Assembly (NCBI RefSeq): GCF_020010925.1
Contig: NZ_JAGJBZ010000005.1
Coordinates: 62,001 to 126,000, forward strand
DNA length: 64,000 nt
Origin: Streptomyces griseiscabiei
GTDB lineage: Bacteria; Actinomycetota; Actinomycetes; Streptomycetales; Streptomycetaceae
Direction: 5' to 3'
Numbering within the stretch: the first letter of the stretch is position 1; each line of letters begins with the position of its first letter. Shown here in pieces: positions 50,632 to 59,072 of the stretch. The notes below the pieces were generated by a model, which was given only the letters and a program-made list of their open reading frames with translations, made no database searches and was not told the origin of the DNA. Both the position numbers and the translations under genes were made by a program.

Positions 50632-51873
50632 TCAGATGACAGGGCCGTTGGAGTACAGCGCGCAGACGAGCAGGGAAGTGGCCAGCGGGATGCGAGCGAG
50701 CCAGCGCTTGAGCAGGCCGCCGTAGCGGGTGCGCCACACCAGCCAGCCCGAGGCGCCGCACATGGTGAGGCCGACGACGAGCAGGGAGGTGTCGGTCTGG
50801 CTCAGGCCGACGTAGCGGGCGATCGTGCCGGAGGTGTACGGCAGGAGCTCCTGGCCGAGCCGGCGGCCGAGCTCGGCGGAGACGAACACCGCGCCGAGAC
50901 GGCCCAGGGAGCCGAACGGCACGAACGGCGAGAGCATTTCACTGCCCGCAACCTTCCAGGCCGTGAACCCCGCGCCGAGCGCCATGCCTGCCCCGAGCAG
51001 TCCACCGGCAGCAGTGACGGCGGCCGGCGGGAACTGGGACAGGTAGGCGTTCAGCCCGATGGCAGAGCCGACCACCGCAGCAGTTCCGTTGAAGGTGATG
51101 ACGCGCCAGAACCTCGTGGGACGCCACCGCTTCGCGGGCTGCGTACGGATCTGGAGAGTCGGCTGCGGCTTGTGCACATCGAGGACCTCCCGGCGGGCGG
51201 AGGGCTCCTCGGCCTCGCCCTCATCCGGCTCCGGGCTCTCGGGCTCCGGACTCTTCTGGACCTCGATGAGGACCGGTCCGCTGCCGGGCGGCACGGTCAG
51301 CACGTGCCCGGAGTAGGTGTCGAGGTCCGCGTCCTGGTCCTTGTAGAGGCGGTCCCACCAGCCGGACTTGGACTCACGTGGCGAGCCCTTCGCCGGGGCC
51401 GCGGCCTTCGGCTCACCCCGGGAGACGCGCCACCAATCCGGGTCGCTCTCCGGCGTCTCGGGCGGCGAGGCAGGCATGGGCGGAACAACAAGTTCCGCCT
51501 CGCTCCCCCGGGGGGCCGGTGCACCCCCTTTCGGGGCGCTGACCTGCGCATCTACAGCATCTACAGGGGCATCTACATCGGCTTCTGCAGGGGCTGGATC
51601 CGCCGGCTTGGCCGCCGCCTGGCCACCGGCAGGGCCCGTTGCCTCCGCGCGCGCCGCGGGTACGGGCACCTCGTCCGGCAGCGGCACATGGAACGGGTCA
51701 GCCTTCTCGTCTGCGGTGGTCATCTTCCCTCCCTCCTCGGAGGCTCCGGTGATCCGCTCGCCCCGCAGGGCGAGGTGGATCAGCATGTGTATGAACTTCT
51801 CGTTGTGGTCGGCGTCGTGGCAGGTCAGCGGCCCGGCCGCACTGGAGTGGGCCGCGTAGAGCGGCTCAGTCAT
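50632..51873 (-). CDS. Membrane protein of the spread operon with GTAGATG-coded VDA repeats
   Basis: A 413-residue protein whose ATG overlaps the stop of the DUF2637 gene by eight bases. Residues about 1-260 are soluble, acidic and Pro/Ala-rich. Near residues 100-110 it reads VDAPVDAVDA, encoded by GTA-GAT-GC, both rare codons in this GC-rich setting, so that the DNA repeats GTAGATG three times. The C-terminal 150 residues contain several hydrophobic segments (about 275-400; AAVVGSAIGLNAYL, AVTAAGGLLGAGMALGAGF, LLVVGLTMCGASGWLVW). SpdB-like candidate. Confidence 0.68.
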   Translation of the reverse strand: MTEPLYAAHSSAAGPLTCHDADHNEKFIHMLIHLALRGERITGASEEGGKMTTADEKADPFHVPLPDEVPVPAARAEATGPAGGQAAAKPADPAPAEADVDAPVDAVDAQVSAPKGGAPAPRGSEAELVVPPMPASPPETPESDPDWWRVSRGEPKAAAPAKGSPRESKSGWWDRLYKDQDADLDTYSGHVLTVPPGSGPVLIEVQKSPEPESPEPDEGEAEEPSARREVLDVHKPQPTLQIRTQPAKRWRPTRFWRVITFNGTAAVVGSAIGLNAYLSQFPPAAVTAAGGLLGAGMALGAGFTAWKVAGSEMLSPFVPFGSLGRLGAVFVSAELGRRLGQELLPYTSGTIARYVGLSQTDTSLLVVGLTMCGASGWLVWRTRYGGLLKRWLARIPLATSLLVCALYSNGPVI

Positions 51874-53617
51874 CGGCCGCGGCCTCGGCCTTCCGAGCCG
51901 CTTCCGCCAGGGCCTTGGACATCCACGCCGGCGAGCGGCCGAGACCCGCTACGAAGTCCTTCTGCGTCAGGCGCGGGTTCGCCTCCTTGGCGGCGAACCA
52001 GTCGGCTGCCGCCTTGGCCCGCTCCTCCTCTTCCGGAGTCGGGACGCCGACCATGGCGTGAACCGAGGTCGGCGCCGGCGCCTTCGCGGCGTGCACGCGG
52101 CGGGTGCGGCGTGAATTCACGTCGCCGTCGTTCACGCCGTCCTCGCCGTGGTTCACGCTCTCCTCTTCACGGTCGACGGGGTCCTCGTTCACGGCCTTGC
52201 CCGGCGTCGGATTCACGGTGCCGGCGCCGCGGTTCACGCCGTCCGATTCACGACCGGCGGGGTCCTCGTTCACGGCCTCGCCCGGCGTCGGATTCACGGT
52301 GCCGGCCCCGTGATTCACGCCGTCCGATTCACGACCGGCCGACGGGTTCACGCACAGCTGCACCGGGCGATTCACGCGCCAGTCCCCGCGATTCACGCAC
52401 CCGTCTTCACGCGTGAATTCACGGGGCTTCACGACCAGCGTGAACCCGTTCACGGTGCCCGTGACCTGCGGATTCACGGACTTCACGCTGTTCACGCCGG
52501 AGCCGTTCACGGTGCGCGTGAACCGCTTCATGCGTGAATCGAGGGCGCGCTCGGTCCCGTTCACGGGCGACCGTGAATCGACCCCGCGTGAACCGTTCAC
52601 GCGGGAAGTGGCCGGCGCGTGAACCGGGGGATTCACGCTCGAGTCGGAGTCCGGATTCACGGGGCCCGATTCACGCTCGGACGCCGTGTTCACGGTCGCC
52701 GGCCGCGACGCCGGCAGACCGCCGCCGCGACGGTTCACGATGTCGTCGGCGCCCGCGTTCACGGGGCGCGGCGGAACGTTCATGCCCTCGCCGACAGGAA
52801 GCGTCGACAGGGCGTCTGCGGCCGAGGCGATGGCGAGCGCGTCGGCAACGTGGGCCTCCAGAGCGTTACCCGCCGGCGCCTGCGCAGAGGCAGCCGCGGA
52901 GGCGCGACCGGAGCTGAGAGGCACGCCGTAGCGGGTCAGCTTCAGCGGCAGCCGGGCCTCGACCGGTGCCTTGCGGCGCCAGGCACGACCGAACCGGGTC
53001 CGCAGCCGAGCCTGGTAGACGAGGCGCTCCTGCTCGAGCTCGAGGACCCGCTCGTACGACCTGAGCTCCCACAGCTTCATCCGCCGCCACAGCTTGAACG
53101 TGGGCAACGGCGACAGCAGCCACCGGATGAGCCGGACCGGCTCCATGTGACGGCCGGCCGTGATGTTCGCCAGCTGCCCGATCGCATGCCGGGCGGCCTC
53201 GACCGTCACGACGAAAAGGACCGGGATCACCGCATGCATGCCGACGCCGAGAGGGTCCGGCCAGGCCGCCGCCCCGTTGAACGCGATCGTCGCGATCGTC
53301 AGCAGCCACGCCGTCTGCCGCAGCATGGGGAAAGGCATCCGAAGCCAGGTCAGCAGCAGGTCGAGCGCAAGCAGGACGAGGATGCCAGCATCGACGCCAA
53401 GCGGGAAAACGTGGGCAAACGTGCCAAATCCCTTGCGGATCGCCAGGTCCCGGACGGCGGCGTACGAGCCAGCGAATCCGATCCCGGCGATTACCACCGC
53501 GCCGCCGACCACGACACCGACGATCACGCGCTGCGCCTTGTTGAGCGGCTGCCGGTCCGGCTCGCCGGCCGGGGCCGGCGGGGGTGTCGTAGGGGGAGTG
53601 CTGGAGGTGGTGGTCAC
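51866..53617 (-). CDS. DUF2637 spread protein (second copy) carrying a dense CGTGAA array in its coding sequence
   Basis: A 583-residue protein from GTG 53617, with AGGAGA seven bases upstream; the frame extends to 54043 but reads as non-coding there. Residues about 20-200 are the DUF2637 membrane domain, closely matching the protein at 6323 ([49 protein letters not shown]). Residues about 276-512 are an unusual Val-Asn-rich disordered segment whose DNA repeats CGTGAA or its complement about 39 times. The last ~60 residues are a helix-turn-helix-like region ([22 protein letters not shown]). Second-to-last membrane component of the coupled spread operon. Confidence 0.85.
   Translation of the reverse strand: MTTTSSTPPTTPPPAPAGEPDRQPLNKAQRVIVGVVVGGAVVIAGIGFAGSYAAVRDLAIRKGFGTFAHVFPLGVDAGILVLLALDLLLTWLRMPFPMLRQTAWLLTIATIAFNGAAAWPDPLGVGMHAVIPVLFVVTVEAARHAIGQLANITAGRHMEPVRLIRWLLSPLPTFKLWRRMKLWELRSYERVLELEQERLVYQARLRTRFGRAWRRKAPVEARLPLKLTRYGVPLSSGRASAAASAQAPAGNALEAHVADALAIASAADALSTLPVGEGMNVPPRPVNAGADDIVNRRGGGLPASRPATVNTASERESGPVNPDSDSSVNPPVHAPATSRVNGSRGVDSRSPVNGTERALDSRMKRFTRTVNGSGVNSVKSVNPQVTGTVNGFTLVVKPREFTREDGCVNRGDWRVNRPVQLCVNPSAGRESDGVNHGAGTVNPTPGEAVNEDPAGRESDGVNRGAGTVNPTPGKAVNEDPVDREEESVNHGEDGVNDGDVNSRRTRRVHAAKAPAPTSVHAMVGVPTPEEEERAKAAADWFAAKEANPRLTQKDFVAGLGRSPAWMSKALAEAARKAEAAADD
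52080..52790. repeat. About 39 copies of CGTGAA/TTCACG inside the spread gene
   Basis: By hand count, 31 TTCACG and 8 CGTGAA on the given strand in about 700 bases; two are joined as the 12-bp palindrome CGTGAATTCACG (about 52110 and 52411). The coding frame reads them as GTG-AA(C/T), Val-Asn. About 13 of 27 Asn codons here are AAT, rare in such genomes, which argues for selection on the DNA word itself. Confidence 0.85.
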
Positions 53618-53769
53618 CGTACTTCTCCTGTGCGAGGCGGCTCCGGTGACGGAGACCGCGAGGGGGACATCGGGGGTTCTTCCGTCCCCGTGCGTTGCTG
53701 AGGGGCCGCCCGCACCAGCTGCCGCGACGTCGCGGCAGCTGGTGCGGGCGGGGACCGGCGGGGCCGTGG

Positions 53770-53931
53770 TCACGAGCGACCCGGTGCCCCCGCCCGGCGC
53801 ATCTTCTTGTAGGCGGTGTTCCGGTCGGCCGATCCGCGGCGGTAGTCCGCCTGGCACCGGTCGACCGTGGCGGGCTCGGCGATGATCGGGTTCTCGCGGG
53901 GGCGCCCGTCCTCGGGCGCGCTCTGCGTCAC
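53770..53931 (-). CDS. Small basic protein of the spread operon
   Basis: A 53-residue protein from a GTG (53931) overlapping the previous stop (GTGA). It begins [20 protein letters not shown] and ends with a basic stretch ([19 protein letters not shown]). One Cys. No family. The tight overlap supports real expression despite the size. Confidence 0.6.
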   Translation of the reverse strand: MTQSAPEDGRPRENPIIAEPATVDRCQADYRRGSADRNTAYKKMRRAGAPGRS

Positions 53932-54446
53932 CGGGCACCTGCGGCGGCCGGCGTGGCGGTGATGTGGACGGTGGAGGTCCCGCAGTGCCCGCGGGCCTCG
54001 ACGTACCCGCCCGCGTCCCGCAGCCCCGGGGCGTTGATCGCACGGACCAGTGTGTCGATCAGCGGGTTGGGCAGCGGCCGGCCGAGGTGGACGGCCACGT
54101 CGGCCTCCAGCGGTGCCACATCGCTGATCACGTCGAAGAGACTGGCGACCAGGTCGTCATCGGTCAGCCCGCCCTGGTCGGAGCCGGGGGGCGGCGTGGC
54201 CGCCGGGACCGTGACGGTCAGCAGGCCGGCCAGGGCGCGCCGCATCTCCAGGACCGTCAGGACGAGCTCGTCCGCGGTCATGTGCGTCAGGTCGAGCTTG
54301 CTCGCCCGGAGCAGCACGTCGCTGGCAGCCTCGGCCGCCTGCACCCGGCGCTCGGCCGGGCTCAGGTTGCCGAGACGGCTGCGGGCCACTCCCGCGAACG
54401 CGGCCAGGCTCGGGTGCATCAGCTCGTAGTCGTTGAGGGTTGTCAT
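53928..54446 (-). CDS. Hypothetical protein of the spread operon
   Basis: A 172-residue protein. The first ~90 residues are helical (LAAFAGVARSRLGNLSPAERRVQAAEAASDVLLRA), the rest mixed, ending with VEARGHCGTSTVHITATPAAAG. Its ATG (54446) overlaps the stop of the leading 62-residue gene, and its stop overlaps the small basic protein gene. Function unknown, no transmembrane segment. Confidence 0.68.
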   Translation of the reverse strand: MTTLNDYELMHPSLAAFAGVARSRLGNLSPAERRVQAAEAASDVLLRASKLDLTHMTADELVLTVLEMRRALAGLLTVTVPAATPPPGSDQGGLTDDDLVASLFDVISDVAPLEADVAVHLGRPLPNPLIDTLVRAINAPGLRDAGGYVEARGHCGTSTVHITATPAAAGAR

Positions 54447-54634
54447 CAGCGCACCCCCTTGGCGGCGGCCGCGCTCGCGGCCAGCGTCAGGTTGGACAGG
54501 TACGCCCCGGCGACCTCCGCGGCGCGGGCCCGGGTGGCGGTGTCCACCGCGGCGGCGATCTTCTTGGAGTGCGTGGTGCTCGTCGTGCCGACCCGCGCGG
54601 CGGCGGGGGCGGGGTGCTTATTAATCTGGGACAT
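54446..54634 (-). CDS. Small first gene of the spread operon
   Basis: A 62-residue Ala-rich helical protein (MSQINKHPAPAAARVG, then THSKKIAAAVDTATRARAAEVAGAYL). Its ATT-AAT codons near the start are unusual here. The ATG is preceded by GAGGAGTCCGAACT. It overlaps the next gene (ATGA) and is nearest to the regulator's operator region. Confidence 0.62.
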   Translation of the reverse strand: MSQINKHPAPAAARVGTTSTTHSKKIAAAVDTATRARAAEVAGAYLSNLTLAASAAAAKGVR

Positions 54635-55218
54635 AGTTCGGACTCCTCGCTCAGTGAGGTGTTCGGATCAGGTCCGGTCCGGAGTGGCGACTCCTTCACG
54701 GGCCGAGTGGCCCCGTCCGGGAGGAACTCCTGGGCGGGGCTGTCTTGTTGGCCAGGTGGCCAAGGTCAAGGCCCGGCGCACGGCGTTCGTGCGCCGGACC
54801 TTGGGTGTCTGGACTTCTCAGGTGCGCCCAGCCTGTCGGCCGTGCGGCGATCGCGATGCCGCCGAGCCGCGCCGGGCGCTCAGTCCTATGTCCGCTGTGG
54901 AGTTCTCAAGCAACGACGCCATGCGGCGATTTGTGAGGAATTGGAGTGAATCGCGATCCGCAGGCGGCCGTTGCGTACGGCCAGACCCGCGCGACCCGAG
55001 CACCCAACCCAACTTCACTAGCCTCACTAGGTTCACAAGTGAAGTTGAGTGCGACCGTAGACCGGGAGCTGTCGCCCCGTCAACCGGATCGCGTGTAAAG
55101 GAGGTTGGGCCGAGGTGGATCAAGTGAGGTGCTGGTCAGCCGCGAGGTTGGAGCGGGGGCGCAATGATGGCCCGTTAGCTTCACTTGCTTCACTTGGTAA
55201 GTTGGCTACTCTGACGGC
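54635..55218. promoter_or_regulatory. Control region with repeated TTCACTTG-like sites between the spread operon and the GntR regulator
   Basis: Almost 600 bases with no supported gene. TTCACTAG, CTCACTAG, TTCACAAG and an inverted AAGTGAAG occur at about 55012-55045; CAAGTGAG at about 55122; and CTTCACTTGCTTCACTTGG at 55179-55197, within 40 bases of the regulator's start. The pattern is that of operators for a KorSA/TraR-type GntR repressor of transfer genes. Confidence 0.65.
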
Positions 55219-55998
55219 ATGACAAGCCGACCCAGAGAGCAAAGGCGTTGGAGTGCCCAGGAGATCGCCGAGGATCTACGCAGCCGGATCCAGGCCGGGG
55301 AGTTCAGCGAAGGCAGCCAACTGCCGGCGACCCGCAAGCTGGTCGAGGAGTACTACACCTCGCCGGAGACGCTGCGCCAAGCCGTCCTGAAACTCAAGAG
55401 CTGGGGGCTGGTGACCTCGCGGCAGGGCAAGGGGGTCTTCGTGCGCGTCATAGACCCCATCGAGTGGCACGTTCACTCGTTCGAGCGCGGGGAGCGCCGA
55501 GACGACCCCGCCCGCGGTGTCGACGACTGGAAGGCATCCATCGAAGAGCTCGGCCGCGTGCCGAGCCAGGACACCCCGGTCGTCACGGTCGAGCGGGCCC
55601 CCGAGGACATCGCCAAATGGCTTGAACTGGAGCCCGGATCCTTCGCCGTCGCACGCCGCCGCCTGCGTCGCGTCGACGGCGTGCCCTTCCAGCTCGCCGA
55701 CTCATGGTTCCCCACGGAGGTCGCCATGGACTCTCCGCTGATGGAGGAACGCGACGTCACCATGGCCGGCGGCATCCTCAAGAACATCGGCCACCCCCAG
55801 GTTCGCCGGCGGCACATCGTGCGCTCCTGGCTGCCCACCGACGAGGAGATCAAGCGGCTGGACCTCGACCCGGACGCCACCCACCCGGTCACCAGACACA
55901 CCCTCGTCGGCTACGGAGCCGACGGCAAGCCCGTCCGCTGCATGGTCACCATCGCCCCTGGTGACCGCAATGTTCTGATCTACGACTTCGAGGAATGA
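55219..55998 (+). CDS. GntR/HutC-family transfer regulator (KorSA/TraR-like)
   Basis: A 259-residue protein. The N-terminal winged helix, about 12-78 (SAQEIAEDLRSRIQAGEFSEGSQLPATRKLVEEYYTSPET... with TLRQAVLKLKSWGLV), is a textbook GntR domain. The C-terminal ~160 residues form a UTRA-like effector domain (VARRRLRRVDGVPFQLADSWFP, then TRHTLVGYGADGKPVRCMVTI). HutC-type GntR proteins such as KorSA and TraR silence plasmid transfer and spread genes in Streptomyces. The repeated TTCACTTG-like sites upstream suggest it controls itself and the divergent operon. Confidence 0.88.
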   Translation: MTSRPREQRRWSAQEIAEDLRSRIQAGEFSEGSQLPATRKLVEEYYTSPETLRQAVLKLKSWGLVTSRQGKGVFVRVIDPIEWHVHSFERGERRDDPARGVDDWKASIEELGRVPSQDTPVVTVERAPEDIAKWLELEPGSFAVARRRLRRVDGVPFQLADSWFPTEVAMDSPLMEERDVTMAGGILKNIGHPQVRRRHIVRSWLPTDEEIKRLDLDPDATHPVTRHTLVGYGADGKPVRCMVTIAPGDRNVLIYDFEE

Positions 55999-56002
55999 GC
56001 GC

Positions 56003-56572
56003 GTGCAAGATCTGATCCGACGAGCCACGGACGACGACGCCATGGCGCTGATGAAGCTGCGCCTGGAGGCCGAGGAATGGCTCGCCGCCCAGGGGATCGA
56101 CCAGTGGCGCAGCCCCGGGTTCCGGGACCGGGCACTCGACAAGTGGAGAACCGACATCGCCGCCGGCCGAACGTTCGTCGTCGAGGACGGCGACGGCGGC
56201 GTGATCGGAACCGTGACCCTCGCCCGGCCCGACACGGATTTCTGGGCCCCGGAGGACGGTCTCGACTCGGCGGTCTACATCGCCAAGCTCATCAGCTCCC
56301 GCCACACGGCCGGAGACCGGCTCGGGGGACGCATCATCGACTGGGTGGCATCCGTTGCGCGCAAAGACGGCCGGCCCTGGGTACGCCTCGACTGCGACCG
56401 CGCGAACATCCGCTTGCAGGACTACTACCTCCGCGAGGGTTTCACCCACGTCCGCACGGAGTGCCCAGACCACCGCCTGTCCGGATGGATGGGGCAGCGC
56501 CCTGCCGACGTCATCCAGCACCCGGACCATCCCCTCGTCGAAGCCGAGGAAGATCCCCGTGCGCTCCAGTGA
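56003..56572 (+). CDS. GNAT-family acetyltransferase
   Basis: A 189-residue protein from GTG 56003, five bases after the regulator's stop. It shows the GNAT plan: an N-terminal helix pair, a VIGTVTLARPD strand, YIAKLISSRHTAGDRLGGRI (the acetyl-CoA binding segment with R-x-x-G-x-G/A-like pattern near residue 100) and VRLDCDRANIRLQDYYLREGF. Substrate unknown. It is likely co-transcribed with the GntR gene. Confidence 0.83.
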   Translation: MQDLIRRATDDDAMALMKLRLEAEEWLAAQGIDQWRSPGFRDRALDKWRTDIAAGRTFVVEDGDGGVIGTVTLARPDTDFWAPEDGLDSAVYIAKLISSRHTAGDRLGGRIIDWVASVARKDGRPWVRLDCDRANIRLQDYYLREGFTHVRTECPDHRLSGWMGQRPADVIQHPDHPLVEAEEDPRALQ

Positions 56573-56636
56573 CGGGCTCGACCTCCTGCCCGATGTACGC
56601 CGCCCGCAGGAGCGGATGAGGGCCGCTGCGGAATGA
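56559..56636 (+). CDS. 25-residue peptide ORF
   Basis: Starts at GTG 56559 inside the end of the acetyltransferase gene, with GAGGAAG six bases upstream, and reads MRSSDGLDLLPDVRRPQERM and five more residues. Good ribosome spacing and codon use make it plausible, but it is too short to be sure. Confidence 0.35.
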   Translation: MRSSDGLDLLPDVRRPQERMRAAAE

Positions 56637-56739
56637 ATGACCGGGCGAAGCCGCCGTGCGCACGGGCTGCTTCGGCGAGCGGCGTCGCAGCTTCCCCTGC
56701 ATCGCTGTTGCCCGAATCGCCGGTCCCTGGCCGCCGCCC

Positions 56740-57174
56740 CTAGCGACCCTCCCGAGAGGAGGCGGCCAGCCACCGACCGGGAGCCGGGCCCTGCACCTCG
56801 TGCAGCGGCACCACCCGGGGATCGGCAAGCGGGATCACCGGCCCGTACGTCCACCGGGAGAGCTCTCCTCCGTGCCGGAGCCCGTAGACGAACCGGACAC
56901 CCGAGGCATGCGCGGAGGCCGCGGCGAGTGCGCCGAGCAGCCCGACGACCAGTTCTCCGCCGCGCACGGCAGGGCACGCGGCGACCTGAACCCAGAAAGT
57001 CTCCGGTCCGGTCAGCTGAGCCACGATCCACGCGCCCTGCTCCCCGGCTACCGGCTTGAGCGGCTCCTGGCGCCCGGCGTCGTCGGTGAGCGGCCCCCGG
57101 AGGTCTACGGCGACCACACGATCGGCACGGACGAGCCGGTCGTCGGACAGTCGAAGCCAGACTATTGCGGACAT
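56740..57174 (-). CDS. Hypothetical protein
   Basis: A 144-residue protein from ATG 57174, with GGAGA nine bases upstream. It appears to be a beta-rich domain (SAIVWLRLSDDRLVRADRVVAVDLR at the start, WIVAQLTGPETFWVQVA in the middle) followed by a Gly-rich helix and a Trp/Pro-rich end. No known family. A CTCTGTCCACAGC copy of the dispersed element lies about 50 bases upstream in its own orientation (57223-57235). Confidence 0.6.
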   Translation of the reverse strand: MSAIVWLRLSDDRLVRADRVVAVDLRGPLTDDAGRQEPLKPVAGEQGAWIVAQLTGPETFWVQVAACPAVRGGELVVGLLGALAAASAHASGVRFVYGLRHGGELSRWTYGPVIPLADPRVVPLHEVQGPAPGRWLAASSREGR

Positions 57175-57289
57175 ACAAGGGTCTCCGTTCCGTGATCGGG
57201 AACCGGACCGTACGGGCGCGAAGCTGTGGACAGAGACGGCATGGGTAGCACCCGTGCAGCCCGCGACGCTCTGGCACCGGAGGATCGGC

Positions 57290-58297
57290 ATGCAGCAAGT
57301 TCGGCACACGACCGCGAGCACCTTCTTCTTCGCGCGCTTCGGCACCCTGTGGCGCATGTGCATGGTGGAACACCCCCGACACGGCGGATACCTGGCTCCC
57401 GGCGGGCACGTCCGGGAAGAGCGCAACGAGCCGCCGGTGGACGCCGCCCTGCGCGAGGCGGTCGAGGAGTCCGGATTCCGCCCCCGACTCCTGCCGGCCC
57501 CGCTCCCCAGCGGCTACCCGCATGCCGGTGTCACCGGCCCGTGGTGGACGGTGGACATGGCCGCCGGACCCGACGGCCGTGCCGACGTCCGTCACCTGCA
57601 CCGCGATCACGTCTTCGTCGGCGTCGTAGCGCTGCCGTACGAGCCCCTGGGCACCCCGGAGCTTCCGGTGCGATGGGTGGACCGGAAGGAGCTTCAGGCC
57701 CTGGACGCCCCCGCGGACACCAAGATCCTCGGCGCTCACCTCTTCGACGTCATCGGCGCGGCCGTGCGTCCGCAGCGCCCGGCCACGCCGGACGATGACC
57801 TGGCCGCCGAACTACTCCGCCGTCAAGAGCTGGACCAGGAGGTGCGGCTGCTGCCGCGAGAGGACCGCACACCGGAGGCCTTGGAGCGGTGGAAGCGGAT
57901 CGACCTGGAAAACCGCCTCTGGCTGGAGCAGCTCGTCGAGGCGCGAGGGTGGCCGGGTATCTCCGAGATCGGGGAGCGCGGCGCCGCGGCGCTGTGGCTC
58001 CTCGCCCAGCACAGCGACGCCGTCCCCGACTTCCAGCGGCACTGCCGGGATCTGCTCGCGGACGCGGTGCTGGCCGGCGAGGCGGACCCACGGCATGGGG
58101 CGCTGCTGCAGGACCGGGTCCGTGTCGCCGAGGGACGGCCGCAGATCTTCGGCACGCAGCTTCTACTGGATGAAGCGGGCCAGTTGTCGCCGGCATCGGT
58201 TTGGGACGAGGAGCGGCTCGAGCAGCGGAGGAGCGAGGTCGGTCTGGGGCCGATGCAGGAATACCTCCAGACCTGCCGGACGACGGCCACGGGCTGA
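57290..58297 (+). CDS. NUDIX hydrolase fused to a DUF6624 domain
   Basis: A 335-residue protein from ATG 57290, with GGAGG six bases upstream. The NUDIX box is at about residues 36-60 (GGHVREERNEPPVDAALREAVEESGF), with the G-x5-E...REAxEEx-G pattern intact. After a linker, residues about 165-315 match the DUF6624 pattern: WKRIDLENRLWLEQLVEARGWPGISEIG, AAALWLLAQHSD and HGALLQDRVRVAEGRPQIFGTQ. NUDIX enzymes cleave nucleoside-diphosphate-linked compounds; the role of DUF6624 is unknown. Confidence 0.85.
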   Translation: MQQVRHTTASTFFFARFGTLWRMCMVEHPRHGGYLAPGGHVREERNEPPVDAALREAVEESGFRPRLLPAPLPSGYPHAGVTGPWWTVDMAAGPDGRADVRHLHRDHVFVGVVALPYEPLGTPELPVRWVDRKELQALDAPADTKILGAHLFDVIGAAVRPQRPATPDDDLAAELLRRQELDQEVRLLPREDRTPEALERWKRIDLENRLWLEQLVEARGWPGISEIGERGAAALWLLAQHSDAVPDFQRHCRDLLADAVLAGEADPRHGALLQDRVRVAEGRPQIFGTQLLLDEAGQLSPASVWDEERLEQRRSEVGLGPMQEYLQTCRTTATG

Positions 58298-58424
58298 GGC
58301 GCTCCGTTCCGGGCCGGGCGGCGTCTCGGCCGGAGACCGAGCGAAGGGCCTGCCCCACTCGCCCGTGAACATCGCGCGCGGCTCCGCGGGTTGCAGGCAG
58401 GCGCTGCTCGCCGGGCCGGACACC

Positions 58425-58459
58425 AGAGCGCCGCCCCGGACGGTCCGGGGCGGCGCTCT
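58425..58459. terminator. Hairpin between convergent genes
   Basis: AGAGCGCCGCCCCGGAC (58425-58441) and its complement (58443-58459) form a 17-bp inverted repeat around one central base. It lies between the NUDIX gene and the small leftward gene ending at 58487. Confidence 0.72.
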
Positions 58460-58486
58460 ACGGGATGTCGCGGGAGACGCTGGAAG

Positions 58487-58660
58487 TCAGAAGCTGCCTG
58501 CGAGTGCGTCCTTGTCGCGGTCCTCCAGCCGGCTGCAGGTAAGCCGGTCATTGAGTTTCTGCTGGCCGGCCTTCTGCTCGGCCGTGAAGCCGCTCGTCGA
58601 GGACGAAGTGGTCTGCGTGGAACTGGTGGTGCTGTCGCTCTTGCTCCGCCCGAAGATCAC
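58487..58660 (-). CDS. Small Ser/Thr-rich protein
   Basis: A 57-residue protein from a GTG (58660) overlapping the previous stop (GTGA). It begins MIFGRSKSDSTTSSTQTTSS and ends with a charged helical segment (EQKAGQQKLNDRLTC, then EDRDKDALAGSF). Unrecognised; the overlap and codon use support it. Confidence 0.55.
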   Translation of the reverse strand: MIFGRSKSDSTTSSTQTTSSSTSGFTAEQKAGQQKLNDRLTCSRLEDRDKDALAGSF

Positions 58661-58815
58661 CAGGCGGCCCCGGGTGCGGAGCCGCTGCCGGAGGTGCTGC
58701 GGTGCGCACGCTCACGGCTGATCCGGGCGGCGGCGGAGCGGGCGCTTTCCACGCCCTGCCTGCCAGTGAGGATGCGCCGAAGGCGATGGTCGCGGTCGTG
58801 GGTACGGTTGGCCAT
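58657..58815 (-). CDS. Small basic protein
   Basis: A 52-residue protein from ATG 58815, with GGAGC upstream. Arg/His-rich (MANRTHDRDHRLRRILTGRQ), then ESARSAAARISRERAHRS. It overlaps the next small gene. The basic composition suggests nucleic-acid binding, without further evidence. Confidence 0.5.
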   Translation of the reverse strand: MANRTHDRDHRLRRILTGRQGVESARSAAARISRERAHRSTSGSGSAPGAAW

Positions 58816-59072
58816 GCTGCTGAGCTCCTACCGGTTCGTGGTCTGTGGCTCGGTCGGCGAGGCCCTGGCCAGGTGCTGAAGACACCCGGCCAGGGCCGTC
58901 TCGTTGGGAAAGGCCCGGACGGCGCGGACCGGGCCGGGACCGCCCGTTCGCTGGTCGGGCCCCCGACGGGTGCTCGCGTCGTCGCAGAGCGGAAGCCGGG
59001 CGCGTCGGCTTGAGCCGGGCGAGGTTCGAATCCGCAGCGGCCGCATGCCTGGCTACCGGTCGACGCCAACGG

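Noticed and set aside
52080..52790. Chromosomal parS sites (GTTTCACGTGAAAC)
   Set aside because: The array words share TTCACG with half of parS, but no full parS sequence was found, so it is not a chromosomal ParB locus.
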